Below the pieces are notes generated by a model, which ran no database searches, was not told the DNA's origin, and worked only from the letters and a program-made list of their open reading frames with translations. This document shows positions 25,541-34,058 of a stretch of 40,689 nucleotides of DNA, piece after piece. The first letter of the stretch is position 1. Every line of letters starts with the position of its first letter. The DNA lies in contig CAAGPW010000011.1 in the NCBI GenBank assembly GCA_900771955.1, positions 1 to 40,689 of the forward strand. Reading direction: 5' to 3'. The stretch is from Lachnospiraceae bacterium. GTDB lineage: Bacteria; Bacillota; Clostridia; Lachnospirales; Lachnospiraceae. Position numbers and translations under genes: made by a program.

Positions 25541-26041
25541 ATGAGAAGACAGGTATTATCCATTTTGGTGGAGAACACTTCTGGTGTTCTAAGCCGTGTA
25601 TCCGGGCTGTTCAGCCGCAGAGGATACAATGTAGACAGCATTACCGCAGGTGTGACGGCAGATCCGCGTTATACAAGGATGACGATCGTTACCTCGGGAG
25701 ATGAGCTCATCCTGGAGCAGATTGAGAAGCAGCTTGCAAAGCTGGAGGATGTGATCGATATCAAGAAGCTGCGCGACGGAGAGTCGGTATGCCGTGAGCT
25801 TATATTGGTCAAGGTTCGTGCCGGGGAGACAGACCGCCAGGCAGTATTGTCAATCGTAAACATTTTCCGTGCGAAGGTTGTGGATGTAACCCACGATTCC
25901 ATGGTGATTGAACTGACCGGAGGTCAGGGAAAGCTGGAGGCATTTTTGGAGCTGATGGCAGGCTATGAGATCTTGGAACTGGCAAGGACAGGTATTACCG
26001 GACTGACCAGAGGTTCAGCCGATGTTACTTATTTAGATTAA
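25541..26041 (+). CDS. ilvN: Acetolactate synthase small (regulatory) subunit
   Basis: The 166-aa protein is the regulatory partner of the acetolactate synthase large subunit, which starts valine, leucine and isoleucine synthesis. The N-terminal ACT domain is clear: QVLSILVENTSGVLSRVSGL followed by FSRRGYNVDSI, the region that binds the feedback inhibitor valine. The second half, with TGITGLTRG near the C-terminus, matches the family's ALS_ss_C domain, and the length is typical. AAAGGATGG precedes the start. ilvC follows after 20 nt. The large-subunit gene ilvB is not in this window, although it often sits beside ilvN. Confidence 0.95.
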   Translation: MRRQVLSILVENTSGVLSRVSGLFSRRGYNVDSITAGVTADPRYTRMTIVTSGDELILEQIEKQLAKLEDVIDIKKLRDGESVCRELILVKVRAGETDRQAVLSIVNIFRAKVVDVTHDSMVIELTGGQGKLEAFLELMAGYEILELARTGITGLTRGSADVTYLD

Positions 26042-26061
26042 TTTTTTAGGAGGAATAAAAA

Positions 26062-27084
26062 ATGGCAGCAAAGATTTTTTACCAGCAGGACTGTAACCTT
26101 TCCTTATTAGATGGAAAGACGATCGCTATCATTGGATATGGTAGCCAGGGACATGCACATGCATTGAACTTAAAGGATTCCGGATGCAATGTCATTATTG
26201 GACTTTATGAGGGAAGCAAATCATGGGCAAAGGCAGAAGCACAGGGATTTAAAGTATACACAGCAGCAGAAGCTGCAAAACAGGCTGATATTATCATGAT
26301 CCTCATCAACGATGAGAAGCAGGCAGATCTTTATAAGAATGAGATTGAGCCGAACCTGGAAGCAGGAAATATGTTAATGTTCGCACATGGCTTCAACATC
26401 CATTTTGGAACGATCGTACCGCCTAAGAACGTAGACGTTACCATGATCGCACCGAAGGGACCGGGACATACCGTTCGTTCTGAGTATCAGGCAGGAAAAG
26501 GTGTTCCATGTCTGATCGCTGTTGAGCAGGATGCGACCGGAAAAGCACAGGATATCGCACTGGCTTATGCACTTGGTATCGGCGGAGCAAGAGCAGGTGT
26601 TCTTGAGACTACATTCCGTACTGAGACAGAGACAGACCTTTTCGGTGAGCAGGCAGTTCTTTGCGGCGGTGTCTGCGCATTGATGCAGGCAGGTTTTGAA
26701 ACCTTATGCGAAGCTGGTTATGATCCGAGAAATGCATACTTTGAATGTATCCATGAGATGAAACTGATCGTAGACCTGATCTATCAGTCCGGTTTTGAAG
26801 GAATGAGATATTCTATCTCCAACACTGCTGAGTATGGTGATTACATTACAGGACCGAAGCTTATCACAGAAGAGACAAAGAAGACCATGAAGAAGATCCT
26901 TTCCGATATCCAGGATGGTACTTTCGCAAAAGACTTCTTACTGGATATGTCTCCGGCAGGACGTCAGGTTCACTTCAAGGCTATGAGAAAGAAAGCAGCA
27001 GAGCATCCGTCTGAAGCAGTTGGTAAAGAGATCCGTAAGTTATACAGCTGGAACAACGAAGAAGATAAGCTGATCAACAACTAA
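26062..27084 (+). CDS. ilvC: Ketol-acid reductoisomerase
   Basis: The enzyme isomerises and reduces acetolactate or acetohydroxybutyrate with NADPH and magnesium, the second common step to branched-chain amino acids. IAIIGYGSQGHAHALNLKDS is the Rossmann nucleotide site. FGEQAVLCGG and EAGYDPRNAYFECIHEMKL carry the metal-binding acidic residues. The 340-aa length fits class I enzymes. TTAGGAGGAAT is a strong ribosome site, and codons are those of a well-expressed gene. It is co-transcribed with ilvN and ends at a strong terminator. Confidence 0.97.
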   Translation: MAAKIFYQQDCNLSLLDGKTIAIIGYGSQGHAHALNLKDSGCNVIIGLYEGSKSWAKAEAQGFKVYTAAEAAKQADIIMILINDEKQADLYKNEIEPNLEAGNMLMFAHGFNIHFGTIVPPKNVDVTMIAPKGPGHTVRSEYQAGKGVPCLIAVEQDATGKAQDIALAYALGIGGARAGVLETTFRTETETDLFGEQAVLCGGVCALMQAGFETLCEAGYDPRNAYFECIHEMKLIVDLIYQSGFEGMRYSISNTAEYGDYITGPKLITEETKKTMKKILSDIQDGTFAKDFLLDMSPAGRQVHFKAMRKKAAEHPSEAVGKEIRKLYSWNNEEDKLINN

Positions 27085-27122
27085 AAAGTACATAGATGCC
27101 GCACACCGTGCGCATTGGAATC

Positions 27123-27163
27123 AAAAGAGATCCCTGACCGAGAAAGACAGGGATCTCTTTTCA
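27123..27163 (+). terminator. Terminator after ilvC
   Basis: AAAAGAGATCCCTG and CAGGGATCTCTTTT form a perfect 14-bp stem with A and T flanks, so it may serve both ilvC and the convergent LysR gene. Confidence 0.9.
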
Positions 27164-27189
27164 TATATGTTACAGTGTACGGTGGAGCA

Positions 27190-28095
27190 TCAGGCATGCA
27201 GCAACTCGTGTGACTTATAAAAATCAACAAAAAGTTCGAGTGATTTGGATGGCTTCATGGATTTTTTATAGGCAAAGCCGACCTCGCGTTTGTGAATCGG
27301 GAAACCGAGCGGGATTTCAACCAGAGATCCGTCGGCGAGCTCCTGTTTTACAAATTCGCGGATGACACAGGCAACACCGACACTGATCTTGGCAAATTCG
27401 ATCAGAAGATCCATAGAGGAAATGTCAATGGAATCCTGAACCACGATATGGTTTTCCTGCAGATAGTCATCGATATACTGTCTGGTCATGTTGTTTTTGT
27501 CGAGCAGCATGATCGTGGAATTCTGCAGGATACGGTCTTCACGGACACCGCGCGCTTTCAGGTTGCGGAGATAGTCTTTTGTTGCAACAAAAATATCCTT
27601 GATCTCTGCCAGAAAATAAAAATCGATGTTTTTGAGGTTCTCCGGTTTCCCGATCAGACCGACATCGATCTTGTTTTCTTCTAACAGCTTTAACGTGTCG
27701 TTGGTGGACTGGCAGGTGATGGAAATATTGATGTGCGGATACTGCTTGATAAATTCCTTCAGATAAGGAAGCAGCATGTATTTGCACAGCGTGGAGCTGA
27801 CACCGATCTTTAAATGACCGACACCGAGCTCGATGGAGTTGCGCAGACGGTCTTCGCCAAGGGCGAGCGTTTCAAAAGCAACCTTTACATGGGAATATAA
27901 AAGTTCGCCCTCTTCGGTCAGGCTGACGCCACGGGAACTACGGCGGAACAGCTCACAGTTCATGCTTTCTTCAAGCTTCTGAATGGATTTACTGATTGCC
28001 GGCTGACTGATATAGAGTTCTTTGGCAGCTTTTGAAATATTTCCTGTTTTTGCAACCGTGTAGAAAATACGGTAGCAGGACAGACTTTGAATCAT
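27190..28095 (-). CDS. LysR family transcriptional regulator, divergent from leuCD
   Basis: The start is placed at 28095 (MIQSLSCYRIFYTVAKTGN), giving a normal 301-aa LysR protein; upstream in-frame ATGs lie in or before the AAAGGA ribosome site. The helix-turn-helix is at about residues 17-36 (NISKAAKELYISQPAISKSI), followed by the linker helix and a substrate-binding-like effector domain (HLKIGVSSTLCKYMLLPYL onward). It is divergent from leuC across a 180-nt AT-rich gap and next to ilvNC, so control of branched-chain amino acid genes in response to an intermediate is the likely role, by analogy with other LysR/leu arrangements. The effector is unknown. Confidence 0.88.
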   Translation of the reverse strand: MIQSLSCYRIFYTVAKTGNISKAAKELYISQPAISKSIQKLEESMNCELFRRSSRGVSLTEEGELLYSHVKVAFETLALGEDRLRNSIELGVGHLKIGVSSTLCKYMLLPYLKEFIKQYPHINISITCQSTNDTLKLLEENKIDVGLIGKPENLKNIDFYFLAEIKDIFVATKDYLRNLKARGVREDRILQNSTIMLLDKNNMTRQYIDDYLQENHIVVQDSIDISSMDLLIEFAKISVGVACVIREFVKQELADGSLVEIPLGFPIHKREVGFAYKKSMKPSKSLELFVDFYKSHELLHA

Positions 28096-28146
28096 AAACA
28101 ACATCCTTTCTGAACAACATTTTGATTTTATTAATATGACATGAAC

Positions 28147-28213
28147 CATAACCGGTAAGCATGATAAACATATTTATTATGTATTACTATTATATCACGG
28201 GTTATGTTAGAAT
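28147..28213 (+). promoter_or_regulatory. Divergent LysR/leuC control region
   Basis: CATAACC (28147-28153) and GGTTATG (28200-28206) are exact inverted copies 46 bp apart, and TGTTAGAAT (28205-28213) has the form of an extended -10 element for leuC. LysR proteins often bind two such separated sites. No good -35 is seen, which fits an activated promoter. Confidence 0.35.
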
Positions 28214-28276
28214 AGCAATAAAAGATAAAATATTATTGATTGCTCACGTAGTATTTTAAAGTAGGAGGACAAATAA

Positions 28277-29533
28277 ATGGGAATGACGATGACACAGAAA
28301 ATTCTTGCAGCGCATGCAGGACTTGATTCGGTCTGTGCGGGCCAGCTGATCGAGGCTGATCTGGATCTGGTGCTTGGAAATGATATTACATCACCGGTAG
28401 CGATCCATGAAATGGATAAAATGAAGGTGGACGGGGTATTTCACAAGGATAAGATCGCGCTTGTACTGGATCATTTTGTGCCGAATAAAGATATTAAATC
28501 GGCAGAACACTGCAAATGCGTGAGGGAGTTTGCCTGTAAGCATGATATAACAAATTATTTTGATGTTGGAGAGATGGGAATCGAGCATGCACTGCTTCCG
28601 GAAAAAGGTCTTACCGTTGCGGGTGACGTGATTATCGGAGCGGATTCACATACCTGTACTTACGGAGCACTCGGAGCATTTTCCACCGGTGTCGGAAGCA
28701 CAGATATGGCGGCTGGCATGGCAACCGGAAAGGCATGGTTTAAAGTGCCGTCTGCGATTCGTGTAAACATCATTGGAAAGCCACATAAATGGGTGAGCGG
28801 AAAAGATGTTATCCTGCATCTGATCGGACTGATCGGGGTGGATGGGGCACTGTACCGTTCTCTGGAATTTGTTGGTGACGGAATCAAGAACCTGAACATG
28901 GATGACCGCTTTACCATTGCAAACATGGCGATCGAGGCGGGAGCAAAAAATGGTATTTTCCCGGTAGACGAGATCGCGGAAACATACATGAAGGAGCATA
29001 GCAAACGTCCATATAAAATTTATGAGGCAGACGCAGATGCCGAGTATGATGAGGAGTATACGATCGATCTTGGCACCTTGAAGTCGACGGTATCTTTTCC
29101 GCATCTTCCGGAAAACACACATACGATCGATGAAGTAGGAGATATTAAGATCGACCAGGTAGTGATCGGTTCCTGTACAAACGGACGTCTGGAGGACTTA
29201 AAGACAGCGGCAGAGATCTTAAAAGGCAAAAAGGTGGCAAAGGGACTGCGCGTGATCGTGATCCCTGCTACACAGCAGATCTATCTCGATGCAATGGCAG
29301 CCGGATATATCCGTACCTTTATTGAAGCGGGAGCAGTGGTAAGCACACCGACCTGCGGGCCATGCCTTGGCGGTTATATGGGAATTCTGGCAGCCGGAGA
29401 GCGCTGCGTATCGACAACGAACCGCAACTTTGTCGGCAGAATGGGACATGTTGATTCCGAAGTTTATCTGGCAAGTCCTGCAGTGGCGGCTGCAAGTGCA
29501 CTGACCGGAAAAATTTCAGCACCAATTGATTGA
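28277..29533 (+). CDS. leuC: 3-isopropylmalate dehydratase large subunit
   Basis: With LeuD it converts 2-isopropylmalate to 3-isopropylmalate in leucine synthesis. The 418-aa protein belongs to the shorter (bacterial/archaeal two-subunit) aconitase branch. Cluster ligands for the [4Fe-4S] centre are C300 (GSCTNGR), C360 and C363 (CGPCLGG); IGADSHTCTYGALGAFSTGV is the substrate-site segment. GTAGGAGGAC precedes the start. leuD follows after 19 nt. Homoaconitase or dimethylmalate dehydratase relatives look alike, but the ilv/LysR context favours leucine. leuA and leuB are not in the window. Confidence 0.92.
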   Translation: MGMTMTQKILAAHAGLDSVCAGQLIEADLDLVLGNDITSPVAIHEMDKMKVDGVFHKDKIALVLDHFVPNKDIKSAEHCKCVREFACKHDITNYFDVGEMGIEHALLPEKGLTVAGDVIIGADSHTCTYGALGAFSTGVGSTDMAAGMATGKAWFKVPSAIRVNIIGKPHKWVSGKDVILHLIGLIGVDGALYRSLEFVGDGIKNLNMDDRFTIANMAIEAGAKNGIFPVDEIAETYMKEHSKRPYKIYEADADAEYDEEYTIDLGTLKSTVSFPHLPENTHTIDEVGDIKIDQVVIGSCTNGRLEDLKTAAEILKGKKVAKGLRVIVIPATQQIYLDAMAAGYIRTFIEAGAVVSTPTCGPCLGGYMGILAAGERCVSTTNRNFVGRMGHVDSEVYLASPAVAAASALTGKISAPID

Positions 29534-29552
29534 TAAGGAGGCAGGTACATAG

Positions 29553-30041
29553 ATGAAAGCACATGGAAATGTATTCAAATTCGGAGACAACGTGGATACG
29601 GATGTCATCATCCCGGCACGCTATTTAAATTCCTCTGAGCCAAAGGAACTTGCGGCTCACTGTATGGAGGATATCGATAAAGATTTTGTGAAAAAGGTAA
29701 ATAAAGGAGATCTGATCGTTGCGCATAAAAACTTTGGCTGTGGTTCTTCCAGAGAGCATGCACCGATCGCGATCAAGGCAGCAGGCGTAAGCTGTGTGAT
29801 CGCCGAGACATTTGCCCGCATTTTTTACCGGAATGCGATCAATATCGGGCTGCCGATCATTGAATGTAAAGAGGCTGCGGAAAACATCGATGATGGTGAT
29901 GAGGTTGAAGTAGATTTCGACAGTGGTATGATTTATGATAAAACCAAGGGAACATCCTATCAGGGACAGGCATTCCCGGAATTTATGCAAAAGATCATCA
30001 AAGCAGAGGGACTTATCAATTATATCAACCAGAAAAACTAA
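29553..30041 (+). CDS. leuD: 3-isopropylmalate dehydratase small subunit
   Basis: The 162-aa swivelling-domain subunit pairs with LeuC. It contains FGDNVDTDVIIPARYLNSSE at the N-terminus and the substrate-recognition motif NFGCGSSREHAP, followed by AETFARIFYRNAINIGLP, all family hallmarks. The length is that of the short LeuD type. AAGGAGG lies 11 nt before the start. A terminator follows. Confidence 0.95.
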   Translation: MKAHGNVFKFGDNVDTDVIIPARYLNSSEPKELAAHCMEDIDKDFVKKVNKGDLIVAHKNFGCGSSREHAPIAIKAAGVSCVIAETFARIFYRNAINIGLPIIECKEAAENIDDGDEVEVDFDSGMIYDKTKGTSYQGQAFPEFMQKIIKAEGLINYINQKN

Positions 30042-30046
30042 AAATA

Positions 30047-30083
30047 AAAGCTGCCAAAGAGGAAATTCCTTTGACAGCTTTTT
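30047..30083 (+). terminator. Terminator after leuD, possibly bidirectional
   Basis: AAAGCTGCCAAAG pairs with CTTTGACAGCTTT with one mismatch, and AGGAAATTCCT extends into the loop; T's follow. It lies between two convergent genes and abuts the stop at 30086. Confidence 0.85.
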
Positions 30084-30085
30084 GC

Positions 30086-30889
30086 TTATCTGTGCAAAAA
30101 TGATGACAGATAAGCGGCATATTTTTCCGGCAGTATCAGATCGGAATACAGATCGGCATATTCGCTTGCGGAGAGAAAATCAATATAATTGACCGGGAAT
30201 TCTTTTGCAATGCCCATGTCTTTTGCAAGGTCACATGCCTTGTTGTAGGCGATGGCAGCAAGATAGTCCTGTTCATAGATCCCGAGGGAAAAGTAACCGT
30301 TTATATGTATTTTTGCCTGATAAACTGTTTTGCCGTTTTCAGTAAGACGGGTGACACCGGCATAGGGATTGATGATCTTTATGTTGGAATAGCGGTAATC
30401 GGTGGGATCTTCATTTACAAACAGAAAATCCTTGCCGGGTACACCATGATTCTTGATCCCGTAGCGCGACAGAATGCTGTACTGCATACCGTAGTCACTC
30501 ACGAACAGATGCCCCCCACGTTTTTGAATCCGGTGGCTGGAATAATAAAAGAGATCATCAATATCAAATTTTAAGACCAGGGTGGAGGTCAGATAATATT
30601 CAAAATAATTTTTGCGCAGATAGATCGGGGTTTTGATATAAACACCGTTATCACGGAAATTGATGAGCGTTACGGTCTTGTCAAAGGACAGGGCAGTCCG
30701 GTGTGCAAGAGCATATTCGAGCGGAACAAAGGCATCACGTAAAAAGTGCTCGGCCTCTGTGTATGCCTGGTTTGCAAGTGATTCCAGTGCATAGCTGCCA
30801 AGACTGATATGTTTGTTTTTGCAGGTGATGCTGGCACGGTAGTAGATGGTTCCGTCTTTTTTTACCGCAGTGTAAACGCCTGGGAGCAT
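30086..30889 (-). CDS. AP2/HNH-like protein, probable DNA-binding, function unknown
   Basis: The 267-aa protein shows two copies of an AP2-like motif: GVYTAVKKDGTIYYRASITC then ISLGSYALESLANQAYTEAE near the N-terminus, and YQAKIHINGYFSLGIYEQDY then LAAIAYNKACDLAK near residue 210. Between them, GKDFLFVNEDPTDYRYSNIK resembles the core of an HNH endonuclease (DNRxxNL), but the catalytic histidines are absent. This layout is that of AP2-type homing endonucleases, here apparently without nuclease activity, so it may be a domesticated DNA-binding protein. AAGGAGGAA precedes the start; it has its own promoter and no operon partner. The AP2 call is from motif shape and moderately sure. Confidence 0.55.
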   Translation of the reverse strand: MLPGVYTAVKKDGTIYYRASITCKNKHISLGSYALESLANQAYTEAEHFLRDAFVPLEYALAHRTALSFDKTVTLINFRDNGVYIKTPIYLRKNYFEYYLTSTLVLKFDIDDLFYYSSHRIQKRGGHLFVSDYGMQYSILSRYGIKNHGVPGKDFLFVNEDPTDYRYSNIKIINPYAGVTRLTENGKTVYQAKIHINGYFSLGIYEQDYLAAIAYNKACDLAKDMGIAKEFPVNYIDFLSASEYADLYSDLILPEKYAAYLSSFLHR

Positions 30890-30922
30890 AAAGGTTTCCT
30901 CCTTGGTTGTAGTATCAGTATT

Positions 30923-30931
30923 ATTATACCA
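30923..30931 (-). promoter_or_regulatory. Extended -10 of the AP2-like gene
   Basis: On the minus strand TGGTATAAT (TGn plus a perfect TATAAT) lies 33 nt before the start codon. No clear -35 is present, as is usual for extended -10 promoters. Confidence 0.5.
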
Positions 30932-30950
30932 TACATTTTCGGTTTTTGGA

Positions 30951-30979
30951 TTGACAGAAGAAAAGCCTTTATTTATAAT
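30951..30979 (+). promoter_or_regulatory. Perfect-consensus promoter of thrC
   Basis: TTGACA (30951-30956), exactly 17 nt, then TATAAT (30974-30979), with a leader of about 45 nt to the thrC start. No attenuator is seen in the leader. Confidence 0.85.
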
Positions 30980-31029
30980 GAAAAACAGTACGAATGTTTA
31001 GAACAATTAGGAAAGAAGAGGATGAGAGA

Positions 31030-32523
31030 ATGGATTTAATTTATTCAAGTACACGAAATGCAAAAGAAAAGGTAACTGCTTCCCAGGCTATTTTAAAGGG
31101 ACTTGCAGATGACGGCGGATTATTCGTGCCGGACAGTATCCCTTCTTTGGATGTGACGATAGATGAGCTTGCGGATATGAGCTATCAGGAGACTGCCTAT
31201 GCAGTTATGAAACAGTTCCTGACCGATTTTACCGAAGAGGAATTAAAGGACTGCATCCGCAAAGCATATGACAGCAAATTTGATACAAAAGAAATCGCTC
31301 CGCTTGTGGAAGCAGATGGCGCATATTATCTGGAACTGTTTCACGGGCCGACGATCGCGTTCAAGGATATGGCATTATCCATTCTGCCACATCTGCTGAT
31401 CACGGCTGCACGCAAGAACCAGGTAAAAAATGATATTGTGATCCTGACTGCAACATCCGGAGATACCGGAAAGGCGGCACTTGCAGGCTTTGCAGATGTG
31501 AAAGGTACAAGAATCATCGTATTTTATCCGAAAAATGGTGTCAGCCCGATCCAGGAAAAACAGATGGTGACCCAGAAGGGTGACAATACGTTTGTAGTCG
31601 GCATCAATGGAAACTTTGACCAGGCACAGACCGGTGTAAAGAAAATGTTCCAGGATAAGGAACTTGCAGCGCAGATGGATGCAGCAGGTTTCCAGTTCTC
31701 ATCCGCAAACTCCATTAACATCGGACGTCTGGTACCGCAGATTGCCTATTATGTGTATGCATATGCAAAATTATATAAAAAAGGAAAAATAGCAAAAAAT
31801 GAGAAGATCAATGTGGTAGTGCCTACCGGAAACTTCGGAAACATTCTTGCAGCTTTTTATGCAAAAAATATGGGGCTTCCGATCGCAAAGCTGATCTGTG
31901 CTTCCAATGAAAACAAGGTGCTGTTCGATTTCTTCCGCACCGGAACCTATGATAAAAACCGTGAGTTTATGCTGACATCTTCTCCGTCTATGGATATTCT
32001 GATCTCCAGCAACCTGGAGCGCCTGATCTACCGTATTGCCGGAAATGATGCCGCAAAGAACAAAGAACTGATGGCTGCGCTGACTTCCGAAGGTGTTTAT
32101 GCGATCACAGAAGAAATGAAAGAGCAGCTTGCCGATTTCTATGGAAATTATACCAGTGAAGAGGAGACGGCAAAGGTGATCCTTGAACTGTATGAAAAAA
32201 CAGGTTATATCATTGATACCCATACAGCAGTAGCTGCCGGCGTTTATAAAAAATATAAAGAAGAAACAAAGGATACGGAAACCAAGACTGTCATCGCATC
32301 TACTGCAAGTCCGTTTAAGTTTACCAGAAGCGTTATGGATGCCATTGATAAGGTAAAATACGATTCCATGACAGATTTCGAGCTTGTGGATGAACTGAGC
32401 CGCATTGGCGATGTCGCAGTGCCAAAGGCGATTGAAGAGATCCGGACTGCTGAGGTTTTACATGATACGGTATGTGAAGTGGCAGAGATGCCGGATGTCG
32501 TAAAGAGATTTCTGAATATCTAA
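31030..32523 (+). CDS. thrC: Threonine synthase
   Basis: The PLP enzyme turns O-phosphohomoserine into threonine. The start is ATG 31030 (MDLIYSSTRN, 497 aa), after GAAGAGGATGAGAGA; the frame is open 12 codons earlier without a proper ribosome site and inside the leader. The PLP-binding lysine is K112 in FHGPTIAFKDMA, and TATSGDTGKAALAGF is the phosphate-binding loop. The N-terminal SSTRNAKEKVTASQAILKGL is typical of the longer class of bacterial enzymes. It forms a single-gene unit between a consensus promoter and a terminator. Its precursor arises from the Asd product (1.7 kb). Confidence 0.95.
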   Translation: MDLIYSSTRNAKEKVTASQAILKGLADDGGLFVPDSIPSLDVTIDELADMSYQETAYAVMKQFLTDFTEEELKDCIRKAYDSKFDTKEIAPLVEADGAYYLELFHGPTIAFKDMALSILPHLLITAARKNQVKNDIVILTATSGDTGKAALAGFADVKGTRIIVFYPKNGVSPIQEKQMVTQKGDNTFVVGINGNFDQAQTGVKKMFQDKELAAQMDAAGFQFSSANSINIGRLVPQIAYYVYAYAKLYKKGKIAKNEKINVVVPTGNFGNILAAFYAKNMGLPIAKLICASNENKVLFDFFRTGTYDKNREFMLTSSPSMDILISSNLERLIYRIAGNDAAKNKELMAALTSEGVYAITEEMKEQLADFYGNYTSEEETAKVILELYEKTGYIIDTHTAVAAGVYKKYKEETKDTETKTVIASTASPFKFTRSVMDAIDKVKYDSMTDFELVDELSRIGDVAVPKAIEEIRTAEVLHDTVCEVAEMPDVVKRFLNI

Positions 32524-32553
32524 GAAATCGTATTTGACCGGATTACAAAAAAT

Positions 32554-32602
32554 AAACTCCTTCGTCATTCCAAAGAAAGGATGGCGGAGGAGTTTTGTTT
32601 TA
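32554..32602 (+). terminator. Terminator between thrC and the CheX-like gene
   Basis: AAACTCCTTCGTCATTCC pairs with GGATGGCGGAGGAGTTT around AAAGAAA, followed by T-rich sequence. It may act for both convergent genes. Confidence 0.85.
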
Positions 32603-32627
32603 ATAATAATATAAAAAAAGATCAGAC

Positions 32628-33512
32628 TCAGAAAGAAAACAGGAAGTTTACGGTGCCAAACGGATAGATGACCGGAAACAGGTAGGCGTTCTTGCTTAAG
32701 GAGAGAACGTCATAGTGATGGATTTCCGGTGGCTCCAATGTGAGCTCTATGGAATATTCATTGGACAGATTCACATTGTAGAGTCCGTTGTGCAGATTCA
32801 GAAAATCTTCCAGGGATGCCTTTACGTATTCATCGAAATCTTCAAACTGTTCGTCCACATAGCGGGAAGCGAACGCAATAGCAGCATTTGGATCGATATC
32901 AAGCGCAGAGGTGATCGCAAGTGCATCATTGTGCGTCTGCTGGCTGATGCAGTAGTTTGTCGGATATTCCGGACACGGAATCGGATTCAGGGTAGTGAAA
33001 TCCTCGCCGATAAAACGCACAAGGTTATTGAAGAGAAGGTAAAGATAGTGGATTGCCTTGTCTGCGTGCGGATGATTGTCAAAATTGCAGTAGGTCTTTA
33101 ACATATTTGTAACGATTTCCTTTTTTTCGGTTGCCATGTCAAGATCATAGATTTCATATTCGGACTGATAATCTACGATGAGATTTTCAAAATCTGTATT
33201 GGTCAGAATGCCCTGCTCAATCAGAATCTGTCCCAAAAGAAGATAGTCCGGTTTTTGCATCTTGAGCAGACTGTCCACCTGTTCCTGCGTCATATAGCCG
33301 CCTTCTACCGCGAGTTCGCCGAAGCGTTTGTCCTCATGAGTCTGCATGATAATGATATTATCAGCCTCACTGGCGGTCATATATCCTGCATGAATGGCAA
33401 GAGTTCCTAATTTTATGTGTGTGGTAGATTCTTCTTTGATCGCATTGATCAACTGCTCGGAAGTGACAACGCCCCGGCTCAGAAGAAAATTACCGAAAAA
33501 CTGTGTGTACAT
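32628..33512 (-). CDS. CheX-like phosphatase-fold protein with N-terminal MshEN-type repeats
   Basis: The 294-aa protein has two parts. Residues 1-110 carry three helical repeats (LLSRGVVTSEQLINAI, LGTLAIHAGYMTASEAD, FGELAVEGGYMTQEQVDSLL, LGQILIEQGILT), the pattern of MshEN/GspE N-terminal domains, some of which bind cyclic di-GMP. The C-terminal half resembles CheC/CheX phosphatases: DFLNLHNGLYN aligns with the ExxN...G catalytic motif, with aspartate in place of glutamate. It lies 3 nt after a stand-alone CheY-like regulator, the likely partner to be dephosphorylated. There are no chemotaxis or flagellar genes nearby. The domain calls are by motif. Confidence 0.55.
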   Translation of the reverse strand: MYTQFFGNFLLSRGVVTSEQLINAIKEESTTHIKLGTLAIHAGYMTASEADNIIIMQTHEDKRFGELAVEGGYMTQEQVDSLLKMQKPDYLLLGQILIEQGILTNTDFENLIVDYQSEYEIYDLDMATEKKEIVTNMLKTYCNFDNHPHADKAIHYLYLLFNNLVRFIGEDFTTLNPIPCPEYPTNYCISQQTHNDALAITSALDIDPNAAIAFASRYVDEQFEDFDEYVKASLEDFLNLHNGLYNVNLSNEYSIELTLEPPEIHHYDVLSLSKNAYLFPVIYPFGTVNFLFSF

Positions 33513-33515
33513 AAC

Positions 33516-33893
33516 TTATCTCCCTTCAAATTTTACGGAAAGAATCGATTTTATCTGATCCGTATTCAGAGGCTTTTGAATGAAATCACGCGCACCGGCC
33601 TCAATCGCGTCTCGAAGCTGAGTCTGAGTACCAACCGAAGATACAATAATTATATATGCATCAGGATCAATTCTGCAAATTTCAGAAACAGCGGAAATAC
33701 CGTCTTTCTGTGGCATAACAATATCCAAAAATATGATATCCGGTTTTTCAGCCTTAAATTTTTCAATTGCTTCCTGCCCATTTGCAGCCTCAAAAAAGTG
33801 TTTGCCGCCAAATGTAGTTAAAACATCTTTTAACTGTTTTCTCGCAAGAATAGAATCGTCTCCGATTAAAATTTTAGCATCTTCAAGTTTCAT
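33516..33893 (-). CDS. Stand-alone CheY-like response regulator
   Basis: The 125-aa protein is a single receiver domain: acidic pocket D12-D13 (ILIGDDSILARKQL), phosphoacceptor D57 (IIFLDIVMPQKDG), the serine switch in IIIVSSVG and lysine in FIQKPL. There is no output domain, so it must act through protein contact, as CheY does. It is the first gene of a two-gene unit with the CheX-like protein, whose ribosome site lies in its 3' end. The kinase is not in the window. Confidence 0.9.
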   Translation of the reverse strand: MKLEDAKILIGDDSILARKQLKDVLTTFGGKHFFEAANGQEAIEKFKAEKPDIIFLDIVMPQKDGISAVSEICRIDPDAYIIIVSSVGTQTQLRDAIEAGARDFIQKPLNTDQIKSILSVKFEGR

Positions 33894-33940
33894 GTAGATA
33901 TCTCCTTCAATATAGTCAAAATACTTTCTGATATGTAAAT

Positions 33941-33969
33941 ATTTTACAATAAAATCAGAAAAGTTTCAA
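33941..33969 (-). promoter_or_regulatory. Promoter of the CheY/CheX-like unit
   Basis: On the minus strand, TTGAAA (33969-33964), a 17-nt spacer and TAAAAT (33946-33941) give a leader of about 40 nt before the CheY-like start. Confidence 0.55.
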
Positions 33970-33993
33970 TCTTTAATCTAAATAAAAATGAGA

Positions 33994-34022
33994 TTGCAAC
34001 CGGTATTGTCAGAGATTATAAT
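33994..34022 (+). promoter_or_regulatory. Promoter of the small membrane protein/deoC/cdd unit
   Basis: TTGCAA (33994-33999), a 17-nt spacer and a perfect TATAAT (34017-34022) lie 36 nt before the ATG at 34059. Confidence 0.65.
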
Positions 34023-34058
34023 AGAGAGCAGATTAAGAAAGAAGAAAGGCGAAAAAAT

